Origin: Panulirus ornatus
Lineage: Eukaryota > Arthropoda > Malacostraca > Decapoda > Palinuridae
Assembly: GCF_036320965.1 (NCBI RefSeq)
Contig: NC_092265.1
Span: 1,089,001-1,153,000, forward strand
Reading direction: 5' to 3'
Length of the DNA: 64,000 bases
Shown: positions 56,459-64,000 of the stretch, one piece after another
Layout of the letters: each line of letters starts with the position of its first letter
Position numbering within the stretch: position 1 is the stretch's first letter
Notes under the pieces: generated by a model
Seen by the model: only the letters and a program-made list of their open reading frames with translations
The model's database searches: none
Told to the model about the DNA's origin: nothing
Program-made: the position numbers and the translations under genes

Positions 56459-58258
56459 AATGAGAGTTGGGGTGAGAGAGTATCATTAAATTTTAGGGAG
56501 AATAAAAAGATGTTCTGGAAGGAGGTAAATAAAGTGTGTAAGACAAGGGAGCAAATGGGAACTTCAGTGAAGGGCGCAAATGGGGAGGTGATAACAAGTA
56601 GTGGTGATGTGAGAAGGAGATGGAGTGAGTATTTTGAAGGTTTGTTGAATGTGTTTGATGATAGAGTGGCAGATATAGGGTGTTTTGGTCGAGGTGGTGT
56701 GCAAAGTGAGAGGGTTAGGGAAAATGATTTGGTAAACAGAGAAGAGGTAGTAAAAGCTTTGCGGAAGATGAAAGCCGGCAAGGCAGCAGGTTTGGATGGT
56801 ATTGCAGTGGAATTTATTAAAAAAGGGGGTGACTGTATTGTTGACTGGTTGGTAAGGTTATTTAATGTATGTATGACTCACGGTGAGGTGCCTGAGGATT
56901 GGCGGAATGCGTGCATAGTGCCATTGTACAAAGGCAAAGGGGATAAGAGTGAGTGCTCAAATTACAGAGGTATAAGTTTGTTGAGTATTCCTGGTAAATT
57001 ATATGGGAGGGTATTGATTGAGAGGGTGAAAGCATGTACAGAGCATCAGATTGGGGAAGAGCAGTGTGGTTTCAGAAGTGGTAGAGGATGTGTGGATCAG
57101 GTGTTTGCTTTGAAGAATGTATGTGAGAAACACTTAGAAAAGCAAATGGATTTGTATGTAGCATTTATGGATCTGGAGAAGGCATATGATAGAGTTGATA
57201 GAGATGCTCTGTGGAAGGTATTAAGAATATATGGTGTGGGAGGCAAGTTGTTAGAAGCAGTGAAAAGTTTTTATCGAGGATGTAAGGCATGTGTACGTGT
57301 AGGAAGAGAGGAAAGTGATTGGTTCTCAGTGAATGTAGGTTTGCGGCAGGGGTGTGTGATGTCTCCATGGTTGTTTAATTTGTTTATGGATGGGGCTGTT
57401 AGGGAGGTGAATGCAAGAGTTTTGGAAAGAGGGGCAAGTATGAAGTCTGTTGGGGATGAGAGAGCTTGGGAAGTGAGTCAGTTGTTGTTCGCTGATGATA
57501 CAGCACTGGTGGCTGATTCATGTGAGAAACTGCAGAAGCTAGTGACTGAGTTTGGTAAAGTGTGTGAAAGAAGAAAGTTAAGAGTAAATGTGAATAAGAG
57601 CAAGGTTATTAGGTACAGTAGGGTTGAGGGTCAAGTCAATTGGGAGGTGAGTTTGAATGGAGAAAAACTGGAGGAAGTGAAGTGTTTTAGATATCTGGGA
57701 GTGGATCTGGCAGCGGATGGAACCATGGAAGCGGAAGTGGATCATAGGGTGGGGGAGGGGGCGAAAATTCTGGGAGCCTTGAAGAATGTGTGGAAGTCGA
57801 GAACATTATCACGGAAAGCAAAAATGAGTATGTTTGAAGGAATAGTGGTTCCAACAATGTTGTATGGTTGCGAGGCGTGGGCTATGGATAGAGTTGTGTG
57901 CAGGAGGATGGATGTGCTGGAAATGAGATGTTTGAGGACAATGTGTGGTGTGAGGTGGTTTGATCGAGTAAGTAACGTAAGGGTAAGAGAGATGTGTGGA
58001 AATAAAAAGAGCGTGGTTGAGAGAGCAGAAGAGGGTGTTTTGAAATGGTTTGGGCACATGGAGAGAATGAGTGAGGAAAGATTGACCAAGAGGATATATG
58101 TGTCGGAGGTGGAGGGAACGAGGAGAAGAGGGAGACCAAATTGGAGGTGGAAAGATGGAGTGAAAAAGATTTTGTGTGATCGGGGCCTGAACATGCAGGA
58201 GGGTGAAAGGAGGGCAAGGAATAGAGTGAATTGGAGCGATGTGGTATACCGGGGTTGA
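56441..58258 (+). CDS. RTE-like reverse transcriptase, 5'-truncated, open
   Basis: 605 codons. The first few (MVCLY) come from the old 3' UTR fused upstream; family sequence starts at ANESWGERV. It contains the linker, RT entry KMKAGKAAGLDGIAVEF, motif A YVAFMDLEKAYDRVD, motif B GLRQGCVMSPWLF, motif C LLFADDTALVAD, FRYLGVDLAADG and the complete C-terminal tail. A few private changes (FMDGAVREV, DRVVCRRMD) do not touch motifs. No endonuclease. As with the other open copies, there is no natural start or promoter. Confidence 0.85.
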   Translation: MVCLYANESWGERVSLNFRENKKMFWKEVNKVCKTREQMGTSVKGANGEVITSSGDVRRRWSEYFEGLLNVFDDRVADIGCFGRGGVQSERVRENDLVNREEVVKALRKMKAGKAAGLDGIAVEFIKKGGDCIVDWLVRLFNVCMTHGEVPEDWRNACIVPLYKGKGDKSECSNYRGISLLSIPGKLYGRVLIERVKACTEHQIGEEQCGFRSGRGCVDQVFALKNVCEKHLEKQMDLYVAFMDLEKAYDRVDRDALWKVLRIYGVGGKLLEAVKSFYRGCKACVRVGREESDWFSVNVGLRQGCVMSPWLFNLFMDGAVREVNARVLERGASMKSVGDERAWEVSQLLFADDTALVADSCEKLQKLVTEFGKVCERRKLRVNVNKSKVIRYSRVEGQVNWEVSLNGEKLEEVKCFRYLGVDLAADGTMEAEVDHRVGEGAKILGALKNVWKSRTLSRKAKMSMFEGIVVPTMLYGCEAWAMDRVVCRRMDVLEMRCLRTMCGVRWFDRVSNVRVREMCGNKKSVVERAEEGVLKWFGHMERMSEERLTKRIYVSEVEGTRRRGRPNWRWKDGVKKILCDRGLNMQEGERRARNRVNWSDVVYRG

Positions 58259-58408
58259 CGTGCTGTCAGTGGATTGAATCGGGGCATGTGAAGCGGCTGG
58301 GGTAAACCATGGAAAGCTGTGTAGGTATGTATATTTTGCATGTGTGGACGTATGTATATACATGTGTATGGGGGTGGGTTGGGCCATTTCTTTCGTCTGT
58401 TTCCTTGC
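56459..58408 (+). mobile_element. RTE-like LINE copy R25, open RT region
   Basis: Plus-strand copy from ANESWGERVSLNFRENKK to the C-terminus (stop at 58256-58258) and the short 3' UTR, which is cut at CTGTTTCCTTGC, just before the terminal hairpin, by the inverted copy R26. Confidence 0.93.
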
Positions 58409-60802
58409 TTGACCCACAACCCTACTGTACCTAATAACCTTGCTCTTATTCACATTTACTCTTAACTTTCTTCTGTAACACACTTTACCAAACTCAGTCA
58501 CCAGCTTCTGCAGTTTCTCACATGAATCAGCCACCAGCGCTGTACCATCAGCGAACAACAACTGACTCACTTCCCAAGCTCTCTCATCCACAACAGACTT
58601 CATACTTGCCCCTCTTTCCAAAACTCTTGCATTCACCTCCCTAACAACCCCATCCATACACAAATTAAACAACCATGGAGACATCACACACCCCTGCCAC
58701 AAACCTACATTCACTGAGAACCAATCACTTTCCTCTCTTCCTACACATACACATGCCTTACATCCTCGATAAAAACTTTTCACTGCTTCTAACAACTTGC
58801 CTCCCACACCATATATTCTTAATACCTTCCACAGAGCATATCTATCAACTCTATCATATGCCTTCTCCAGATCCATAAATGCTACATACAAATCCATTTG
58901 CTTTTCTAAGTATTTCTCACATACATTCTTCAAAGCAAACACCTGATCCACACATCCTCTACCACTTCTGAAACCACACTGCTCTTCCCCAATCTGATGC
59001 TCTGTACATGCCTTCACCCTCTCAATCAATACCCTCCCATATAATTTACCAGGAATACTCAACAAACTTATACCTCTGTAATTTGAGCACTCACTCTTAT
59101 CCCCTTTGCCTTTGTACAATGGCACTATGCACGCATTCCGCCAATCCTCAGGCACCTCACCATGAGTCTCATACATACATTAAATAACCTTACCAACCAG
59201 TCAATAATACAGTCACCCCCTTTTTTAATAAATTCCACTGCAATACCATCCAAACCTGCTGCCTTGCCGGCTTTCATCTTCCGCAAAGCTTTTACTACCT
59301 CTTCTCTGTTTACCAAATCATTTTCCCTAACCCTCTCACTTTGCACACCACCTCGACCAAAACACCCTATATCTGCCACTCTATCATCAAACACATTCAA
59401 CAAACCTTCAAAATACTCACTCCATCTCCTTCTCACATCACCACTACTTGTTATCACCTCCCCATTTGCGCCCTTCACTGAAGTTCCCATTTGCTCCCTT
59501 GTCTTACGCACTTTATTTACCTCCTTCCAGAACGTCTTTTTATTCTCCCTAAAATTTAATGATACTCTCTCACCCCAACTCTCATTTGCCCTCTTTTTCA
59601 CCTCTTGCACCTTTCTCTTGACCTCCTGTCTCTTTCTTTTATACATCTCCCACTCAATTGCATTTTTTCCCTGCAAAAATCGTCCAAATGCCTCTCTCTT
59701 CTCTTTCACTAATAATCTTCATTCTTCATCCCACGACTCACTACCCTTTCTAATCAACCCACCTCCCACTCTTCTCATGCCACAAGCATCTTTTGCGCAA
59801 TCCATCACTGATTCCCTAAATACATCCCATTCCTCCCCCTTCCATTGTTCTCACCTTTTTCCATTCTGTACTCAGTCTCTCCTGGTACTTCCTCACAGAA
59901 GTCTCCTTCCCAAGCTCACTTACTCTCACCACCCTCTTCACCCCAACATTCACTCTTCTTTTCTGAAAACCCATACAAATCTTCACCTTAGCCTCCACAA
60001 GATAATGATCAGACATCCCTCCAGTTGCACCTCTCAGCACATTAACATCCAAAAGTCTCTCTTTCACGCGCCTGTCAATTAACACGTAATCCAGTAACGC
60101 TCTCTGGCCATCTCTCCTACTTACATACGTATACTTATGTATGTCTCGCTTTTTAAACCAGGTATTCCCAATCACCAGTCCTTTTTCAGCACATAAATCT
60201 ACAAGCTCTTCACCATTTCCATTTACAACACTGAACACCCCATGTATACCAATTATTCCCTCAACTGCCACATTACTCACCTTTGCATTCAAATCACCCA
60301 TCACTATAACCCGGTCTCGTGCATCAAAACCACTAACACACTCATTCAGCTGCTCCCAAAACACTTGCCTCTCATGATCTTTCTTCTCTTGCCCAGGTGC
60401 ATATGCACCAATAATCACCCATCTCTCTCCATCAACTTTCACTTTTACCCATATTAATCGAGAATTTACTTTCTTACATTCTATCACATACTCCCACAAC
60501 TCCTGTTTCAGGAGTACTGCTACTCCTTCCCTTGCTCTTGTCCTCTCACTAAACCCTGACTTTACTCCCAAGACATTCCCAAACCACTCTTCCCCTTTAC
60601 CCTTGAGCTTTGTTTCACTCAGAGCCAAAACATCCAGGTACCTTTCCTCAAACATACTACCTATCTCTCCTTTTTTCACATCTTGGTTACATCCACACAC
60701 ATTTAGACACCCCAGTCTGAGCCTTCGAGGAGGATGAGCACTCCCCGCGTGACTCCTTCTTCTGTTTCCCATTTTAGAAAGTTAAAAAATACAAGGAGGG
60801 GA

Positions 60803-60804
<2 letters not shown>
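58409..60804 (-). mobile_element. RTE-like LINE copy R26, intact 5' coding end
   Basis: Minus-strand copy with the authentic start (ATG at 60772-60770) and about 32 bp of 5' UTR (to 60805, next to (TA)n). It covers the endonuclease, linker and RT up to NKSKVIRYSRVVGQ at 58409; the C-terminus and 3' UTR are missing where it meets R25. Breaks: a small deletion near 59838 (MEVRGVGEEW reduced to MEGGGM), a change near 59718 (ARLLVKEKR region) and two extra bases near 59167. The FADD box reads FADGTALVAD, an Asp to Gly change. Confidence 0.92.
59816..60772 (-). CDS. RTE-like N-terminal APE endonuclease, open
   Basis: 318 codons starting MGNRRRSHAGSAHPPRRLRL. Endonuclease blocks in order: GCLNVCGCN (about residue 20), LDVLALSETKLKGKG (about 47-60, catalytic Glu), VIIGAYAPG (about 117), VIVMGDLNAKV (about 150, catalytic Asp and Asn), RDGQRALLDYVLID (about 215) and GGMSDHYLVEAKV (about 245, Asp-His pair). 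All the expected catalytic residues are present. The frame shifts after KKVRTMEGGG, so this is an endonuclease without its RT. In the family it makes the first-strand nick for target-primed reverse transcription. The only intact endonuclease in the window. Confidence 0.85.
   Translation of the reverse strand: MGNRRRSHAGSAHPPRRLRLGCLNVCGCNQDVKKGEIGSMFEERYLDVLALSETKLKGKGEEWFGNVLGVKSGFSERTRAREGVAVLLKQELWEYVIECKKVNSRLIWVKVKVDGERWVIIGAYAPGQEKKDHERQVFWEQLNECVSGFDARDRVIVMGDLNAKVSNVAVEGIIGIHGVFSVVNGNGEELVDLCAEKGLVIGNTWFKKRDIHKYTYVSRRDGQRALLDYVLIDRRVKERLLDVNVLRGATGGMSDHYLVEAKVKICMGFQKRRVNVGVKRVVRVSELGKETSVRKYQERLSTEWKKVRTMEGGGMGCI

Positions 60805-60834
<30 letters not shown>
60805..60834. repeat. (TA)n microsatellite
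   Basis: 30-bp TA tract between the R26 5' end and the R27 tail. Confidence 0.97.
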
Positions 60835-60848
<14 letters not shown>

Positions 60849-61216
60849 ATTATACTTTGTCGCTGTCTCCCGCGCTTGCGAGGTAGCGCAAGGAAACACG
60901 AAAGAAATGGCCCAACCCCCCCCATACACATGTATATACATACGTCCACACACGCAAATATACATACCTACACAGCTTTCCATGGTTTACCCCAGACGCT
61001 TCACATGCCTTGATTCAATCCACTGACAGCACATCAACCCCGGTATACCACATCGCTCCAATTCACTCTATTCCTTGCCCTCCTTTCACCCTCCTGTATG
61101 TTCAGGCCCCAATCACACAAAATCTTTTTCACTCCATCTTTCCACCTCCAATTTGGTCTCCCTCTTCTCCTCGTTCCCTCCACCTCCGACACATATATCC
61201 TCTTGGTCAATCTTTC

Positions 61217-61219
<3 letters not shown>
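60835..61219 (-). mobile_element. RTE-like LINE fragment R27, last codons and short 3' UTR
   Basis: The minus strand reads RKDRLTKRIYVSEVEGTRRRGRP to the C-terminus, then the short 3' UTR with hairpin CCTCGCAAGCGCGGGAG and GACAGCGACAAAGTATAAT. 5'-truncated at (TA)n at 61220. Confidence 0.9.

Positions 61220-61278
<59 letters not shown>
61220..61278. repeat. (TA)n microsatellite
   Basis: 58-bp TA tract between R27 and the first short RTE derivative. Confidence 0.98.
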
Positions 61279-61281
<3 letters not shown>

Positions 61282-61519
61282 CCTGGGGATAGGGGAGAAA
61301 GAATACTTCCCGCGCATTCCCTGCGTGTTGTAGAAGGCGACTAAAAGGGAAGGGAGCGGGGGGCTGGAAATCCTCCCCTCTTGTTTTGTTTTTTTTGTTT
61401 TTTTTTTTCCCAAAAAAGGAACAGACGGGGGCCAGATGAGGATACTCCCTGAAAGGCCCCGTCCTCTGTTCTTAACGCTACCTCGCAAATGCGGGAAATG
61501 GCGAATAGTATAAAAAAAA

Positions 61520-61521
<2 letters not shown>
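61279..61521 (+). mobile_element. Short RTE derivative (SINE-like), copy 1
   Basis: Starts CCTGGGGATAGGGG and follows the RTE 5' UTR for about 105 bp (key words AGAAAGAATACTTCCC, GTAGAAGGCGACTA, GGAAATCCTCCCCTC), then more loosely through the start-codon region (GGAACAGA, CTGAAAGGCC). It then switches to an RTE-type 3' end: GCTACCTCGCAAATGCGGGAAATGGCGAATAGTAT, an A-run and (TA)n. No coding capacity. Both ends therefore come from, or mimic, the autonomous RTE. Confidence 0.75.

Positions 61522-61590
<69 letters not shown>
61522..61590. repeat. (TA)n microsatellite
   Basis: 69-bp TA tract at the centre of the inverted pair of short derivatives. Confidence 0.98.
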
Positions 61591-61591
<1 letters not shown>

Positions 61592-61825
61592 TTCTTTCAA
61601 ACTACTCACCACTTCCCGCATTAGCGAGGTAGCGTTAAGAACAGAGGGCTGGGCCTTTGAGGGAATATCCTTACCTGGCCCCCTTCTCTGTTCCTTCTTT
61701 TTGAAAAAAAAAAAAAAAAAAAAAAAAGAGAGGGGAGGATTTCCAGCCTCCCGCTCCCTCCCCTTTTAGTCGCTTTCTACGACACGCAGGGAATACGTGG
61801 GAAGTATTCTTTCTCCCTCATCCCC

Positions 61826-61829
<4 letters not shown>
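61591..61829 (-). mobile_element. Short RTE derivative (SINE-like), copy 2, inverted
   Basis: Reverse orientation of the copy at 61279 with the same word order, from CCTGGGGATGAGGGAGAAAG to the 3' hairpin (CCTCGCTAATGCGGGAA). Its internal A-run is longer (23 A on the plus-strand reading near 61705). The pair forms an inverted repeat of about 240-bp arms around (TA)n. Confidence 0.75.

Positions 61830-61862
<33 letters not shown>
61830..61862. repeat. (TA)n microsatellite
   Basis: 33-bp TA tract between the second short derivative and R28. Confidence 0.97.
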
Positions 61863-61867
<5 letters not shown>

Positions 61868-62340
61868 CATATTTATTATATTTAACCACTGTCTTTCGCA
61901 TTAGCGAGCTAGTGCAAGGAAAAAGACAAGGAATGGCCCAACCCACCCACATACACATGTGTATACATAAACACCCACACACACACATATACATACATAT
62001 ACATTTAAACGTATACATACATATACATACACAGACATATACACATGTACATATCCATACAGACTTCATCCATTCCCATCCCCAACCGCCACACACAAAA
62101 TAGCATCCCCCCTCCCCCCTCTAGTGAGGTAGCACCAGAAACAGACAAAAAAGGCCACATTCGTTCACACTCAGTCTCTAGCTGTCATGTGTAATGCACC
62201 GAAACCACAGCTCCCTTTCCATATCCAGGCCCCACAGACCTTTCCATGGTTTACCCCAGACGCTTCACATGCCCTAGTTCAATCCATTGACAGCATGTCA
62301 ACCCCAGTATACCACATCCTTCCAATTCACTCTATTCATT
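61863..62340 (-). mobile_element. RTE-like LINE fragment R28, long 3' UTR
   Basis: On the minus strand, a few codons short of the stop, then the long 3' UTR with the AGCTGTCATGTGTAATGCA block and the terminal hairpin in altered form (TAGCTCGCTAATGCGAAAG). Its 5' end runs into (TG)n at 62336-62365. Confidence 0.82.
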
Positions 62341-62365
62341 GTGTGTGTGTGTGTGTGTGTGTGTG
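62336..62365. repeat. (TG)n microsatellite
   Basis: About 28 bp of GT repeats at the 5' end of R28. Confidence 0.97.
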
Positions 62366-64000
62366 CAAAATGAAAGGAATTTTCAGTCTTGTCATTAATA
62401 TGGTGTGCATGGTGCTGTAATTTCAAAACACGCCTTTCAGTTATTCTGGCAAATGTTTTCTGTAGCCAGAGCCTAAGTTTTATACTCTTTCAAGAAACAG
62501 CACTGTAGTCTCTTAGACAAACTCCAAATTTGGGCCAATATTAAATTTTTAGAGGTGAACTTCAGATAAGCTGGACACGAATTTCAAAATATTTGTCAGA
62601 TACCTTGATTTCCAATTACATGATTTTAGTAACAAATTAGTAAGTGTGATTAAGAGTTGCCTAATTGGCTTCCGAGAATCTCCTGGAGGTCATTCAATAA
62701 TATTAGAATTTATTACTAATGCAATATCATTTCTCACTATGAAGGGATTTTCAATGCTGTACATATTATCAGTTTCAGATAATGTAAATAATGTTAAAAA
62801 CTTATTTTGGTAAGCAAAGTATCCTAGATTTAATTGTAAAACATTTCCTCGACTTTACATATTTTCTATATTGATCACGTCTTATTACACCAGTACTTAC
62901 TCTATCATGTTTTAGTATACCGGTGTTTTAATGATCATATCTTATTGTATCATTACTTTGATTGTCACGTCTTATTATACAAGTGCTTTGATTATCCAGA
63001 AACTATACAAGAGAAGTTGTGGAAGCTGTAACTCTTTGACGATTACCATGATTATGCTAATCAGCCCTGATTGACTAAGGGTTTTTTATATTCTTGTCTT
63101 GATTGACCAGGATTTTCAAAAATGAGACCTTATCATTTAAGAATTTTGAATACTCAAACCCTAAATTACAATATTTCTTATTAAAGCATTGATTAACAAC
63201 AATCTTGATTATTCATGAGCTGGTTAGCCATATTTTGATTTTTCATAAATTCTATCACCAAAACTATATTAAAATCCAAAACTTCCTTAACAAAATTGTA
63301 ATTAATTGATATAAATAACCAGAACTTGTTTATGAGGGGAATGCTGAACCAAATGTTTTTAATAATCTTGATTACAGAGAATATGGATAACTAGATTTTT
63401 TCATAATTGGGGTGTCAGTACCACAGATAAGAATCAGATTTTGATTACCCAAAATCATGACAACTTGGGACTCAAATCAAAATACTAATTATTTAGTATT
63501 GATTAATAAGAATCCAGTTCAACCAGGATTTGTTCACCAAAATCTTATTCTGTAACTGATTGGCTAGGGATTTTTTGATCATAATTTTGATTATTGATGG
63601 ATTAAATAAGATATGTATTATTTTGGGCTTCATTGACAAGAACTTGAATATTTTTTTGTTCAGAACATAACTAAGATATTTATTATTTTGGACTTCATTG
63701 ACAAGAACTTGAATATTTTTTGTTCAGAACATAACTATCTATTTCTGTTTAAATTCATAGATCATATTTTTCATTTCCTGATGATTTGACCAAACAACTG
63801 GATATTCATCACAAGATTATTCAGAATCTGTGCAATCTATGCTTTCATAAAGCAATATCGATATAGTCTAGAGTCCCGTTACTTTAAATCTTGCAATCTG
63901 TGTATCATATTCATGACTACCGATCAAGAGTATTACAACTATGTAAGTAATAAATATCACTTTAAGACCTCATTCATTAGAATGTATGTTATCTAGAACC
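62366..64000. other. AT-rich region with degenerate short repeats
   Basis: No transposon or coding words. From about 62860 the sequence is quasi-repetitive: four diverged units of about 30 bp with a TCACGTCTTATTA core (62870-62995), then many TTGATTA..CCAGGATT-like units at irregular spacing to about 63600. A clear 65-bp tandem duplication follows at 63607-63735. Confidence 0.5.
63607..63735. repeat. 65-bp tandem duplication
   Basis: TAAGATATGTATTATTTTGG to CAGAACATAAC (63607-63671) is repeated at 63672-63735 with three small differences (G to T, G to A, one T fewer). Confidence 0.9.

Larger units (their letters stand above)
52751..56962. repeat. 2.1-kb tandem duplication inside RTE-like copies
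   Basis: 52751-54857 and 54858-56962 match with an offset of 2107 bp, falling to 2105 after two single-base differences near 54590 (GAGGGTGG against GAGGTGG) and 54733 (ATTAGTTG against ATTGTTG). The unit holds an old RT copy with part of the long 3' UTR and the linker-to-RT entry of a young copy. The junction sits in TACAGAGGTATAAGTTTG, present in both young and old copies, so unequal homologous exchange explains it. Confidence 0.9.

Noticed and set aside
61279..61829. CRISPR-like or other regular short-repeat array in the TA-rich field
   Set aside because: Repeats are long dispersed retroposon pieces and dinucleotide tracts with no constant repeat-spacer pattern; the genome is eukaryotic.

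Overview
The window looks like nuclear DNA of a eukaryote, most probably a decapod crustacean. That attribution is an inference from the repeat types: very long (TA)n and (CA)n tracts, APE-type LINEs of RTE-like and CR1/L2-like type, and a tRNA-derived SINE whose body carries a tract familiar from decapod SINEs. There are no bacterial-style operons. No host gene can be named. A few short stretches on the + strand could be host exons (9311-9400, 32855-32965, 34834-34890), but none is identified.

Layout. 1-4.2 kb: old fragments of a CR1/L2-like LINE (+). 4.2-6.1 kb: decayed RTE-like pieces (-). 6.1-7.2 kb: two palindromic (foldback) elements between (TA)n tracts, whose arms carry hammerhead-ribozyme-like motifs. 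7.2-9.9 kb: AT-rich single-copy DNA with one candidate exon. 10-19.2 kb: RTE-like copies R3-R7, nearly all on the - strand, including a 1.42-kb tandem duplication. 19.2-26.4 kb: an unnamed (CA)n-tailed repeat, a tRNA-derived SINE, a decayed RTE copy (R8) and a cluster of CR1/L2-like 3' ends. 26.4-35 kb: mostly AT-rich single-copy DNA with a few old repeats and two candidate exons. 35-62.3 kb: a dense field of RTE-like copies R9-R28 in both orientations, joined to each other through (TA)n tracts, with a 2.1-kb tandem duplication, inverted pairs, half of a hammerhead palindrome and two copies of a short derivative of the RTE element. 62.4-64 kb: AT-rich DNA with degenerate short-period repeats.

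The main actor is one RTE-like LINE family, about 1000 codons in a single ORF. The order is APE endonuclease, linker, reverse transcriptase and a Cys/His-poor C-terminal tail, then a 3' UTR ending in a small hairpin and an A-rich/(TA)n tail. No copy is complete here. R26 has an open endonuclease end, and R7, R9, R18 and R25 have open RT regions. Nearly every 5' truncation point and 3' tail touches (TA)n, so the tracts look like both product and landing site. A short non-autonomous element made of the RTE 5' end plus the RTE 3' hairpin is present three times. The most unusual signal is the hammerhead-like module in the two palindromic families, an arrangement known from Penelope-like elements.
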